From Malaya genurostris (taxonomy: Eukaryota > Arthropoda > Insecta > Diptera > Culicidae), in NCBI RefSeq assembly GCF_030247185.1, contig NC_080572.1, forward strand, positions 83,248,935 to 83,312,934: a stretch of DNA of 64,000 nt. The letters are read 5' to 3'. A program made the translations under genes and the position numbers. Below the pieces are notes generated by a model. The model had not been told where the DNA came from. It did no database searches and saw nothing but the letters and a program-made list of their open reading frames with translations. Each line of letters opens with the position of its first letter. Positions within the stretch are counted from its first letter, which is position 1. Positions 63,260-64,000 of the stretch are shown in pieces.

Positions 63260-63409
63260 TTAGAACAATAACTCACAAACTAATGAATATAATATCATGA
63301 AAATTTAACAGCTGTCTGTTAAAGGTTAGTATTAACTAAAAACGGGTGACTGCAAAAACTAGCGCCATCTATATGTTAGGCCCTAGACTTTTCAGCCCAT
63401 GTGTTACAG

Positions 63410-64000
63410 CAAAATCCTGATAAAACCAAAAAATTTCGAAACAGGTCTTTGACATTATAGTAGTTACCCAAAACAACAAATTTAATTTATAAATACGAGG
63501 CACAGTGTAACACAAATTCTTTTCTAAATGATAAGACTTCTACGAATTGTTGTACCACGATTCACATGATCCGAAGCGGGTGTAATCCCAGCGAAGAATT
63601 TTCTCCCACGAATGGTTCAGTATTTAAACAAAGTTTATCTAGTAAAGTGTTATTTACAATCAATACAATTTGAACAGTAAAACAATTAAAGCTAATAGTC
63701 ATACATGAAACCAGTTCAAATCTAAAGTAACTCCGTTGCACCCTTGCTTTATAAAATATTTAAAAATTCACCCATGGCAGTATAGTAAAGAAAAACATAG
63801 TCAAACCAGGCATGCTTCACTGCACTTGGTCACCACGGCATTCACTTACCAGAACCGGAAACAAGTTCAACAGAACACACACACTGATCACAAGTATATT
63901 TTTCCCTCTTCTACTTTGCCGGCGACACTGATTCGGGATTTTATTTTTGTCTATTTTGCTGCATATCGGGGTACACACTAGAGATGGTCGAGTCTCGGGT
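63410..64000. other. Unassigned sequence to window end
   Basis: Nothing recognised. Open frames are short and lack motifs. Confidence 0.3.

Larger units (their letters stand above)
60830..63407 (-). mobile_element. Mariner (DD34D-type) element with two insertions
   Basis: Minus-strand pieces in mariner order: KRWFAN-like, VLNDRKVKLRGLADIVKISK, HLTMRKLCSKWVLRLLTVDQ, then after the DD37E insertion HPTYSPDLTPSFYCLFADLK and KMLAGKKFRTNGEVIAETEA. The right terminus ends GACTTTTCAGCCCATGTG at 63407. The middle of the catalytic domain is missing relative to the 50-kb copy. It hosts a DD37E element at 61072 and a MITE at 62988. Confidence 0.7.

Overview
The window looks like a repeat-dominated stretch of a culicine mosquito genome, most likely Aedes. 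That is an inference from the families present: ITmD37E-type DD37E transposons, an I-clade retrotransposon of mosquito type, a jockey element, an RTE fragment, small TA- and TWA-target MITEs, and AT-rich filler. I recognise no complete host gene. Almost every long open frame belongs to a mobile element, and most are broken by stops, frameshifts or insertions.

Layout. 0-3 kb: an ORF1-only non-LTR retroposon copy, then a cluster of three long repeat units (one inverted, two direct), each with a tRNA-like sequence. 3-8 kb: unassigned AT-rich sequence with two small transposon relics. 8-13.8 kb: a MITE family, a jockey 3' fragment hit by a DD37E transposon and by a repeat array ending in a long (TA)n, then a deleted mariner derivative. 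14.5-20.6 kb: an essentially full-length I-clade element on the minus strand with 14-bp target duplications, followed directly by a second DD37E family (20.7-21.9 kb). 22-27 kb: dispersed repeats and a hairpin-like TAA-target MITE. 27.5-33.3 kb: a mariner-like transposase relic, the second ORF1-only retroposon with clean 12-bp target duplications, a degraded I-clade fragment, and an RTE fragment in an anonymous repeat. 35.7-36.1 kb: a DD37E relic. 37.6-49 kb: a nest in which a hAT-like element was entered by a jockey element, itself split by a 1.16-kb TA-target transposon. 49-53 kb: several Tc1/mariner relics and another copy of the anonymous repeat. 55-56 kb: the second copy of the 1.1-kb TA-target transposon. 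58-64 kb: a 15-16 bp minisatellite, a tRNA-like sequence, and a mariner relic that received a DD37E element (itself carrying a MITE) and a TTA-target MITE.

Most useful for a reader: several insertions are proven inside the window, because target-site duplications flank them or an unoccupied paralogous site lies elsewhere in the same 64 kb. This allows relative dating of layers. The strongest candidates for something poorly described are the ORF1-only retroposon pair, the tRNA-bearing cluster flanked by an 11-bp direct repeat, and the TA-target element with repeated TTAGTTG motifs near its ends. All calls come from reading the sequence and its translations; no database search was run.
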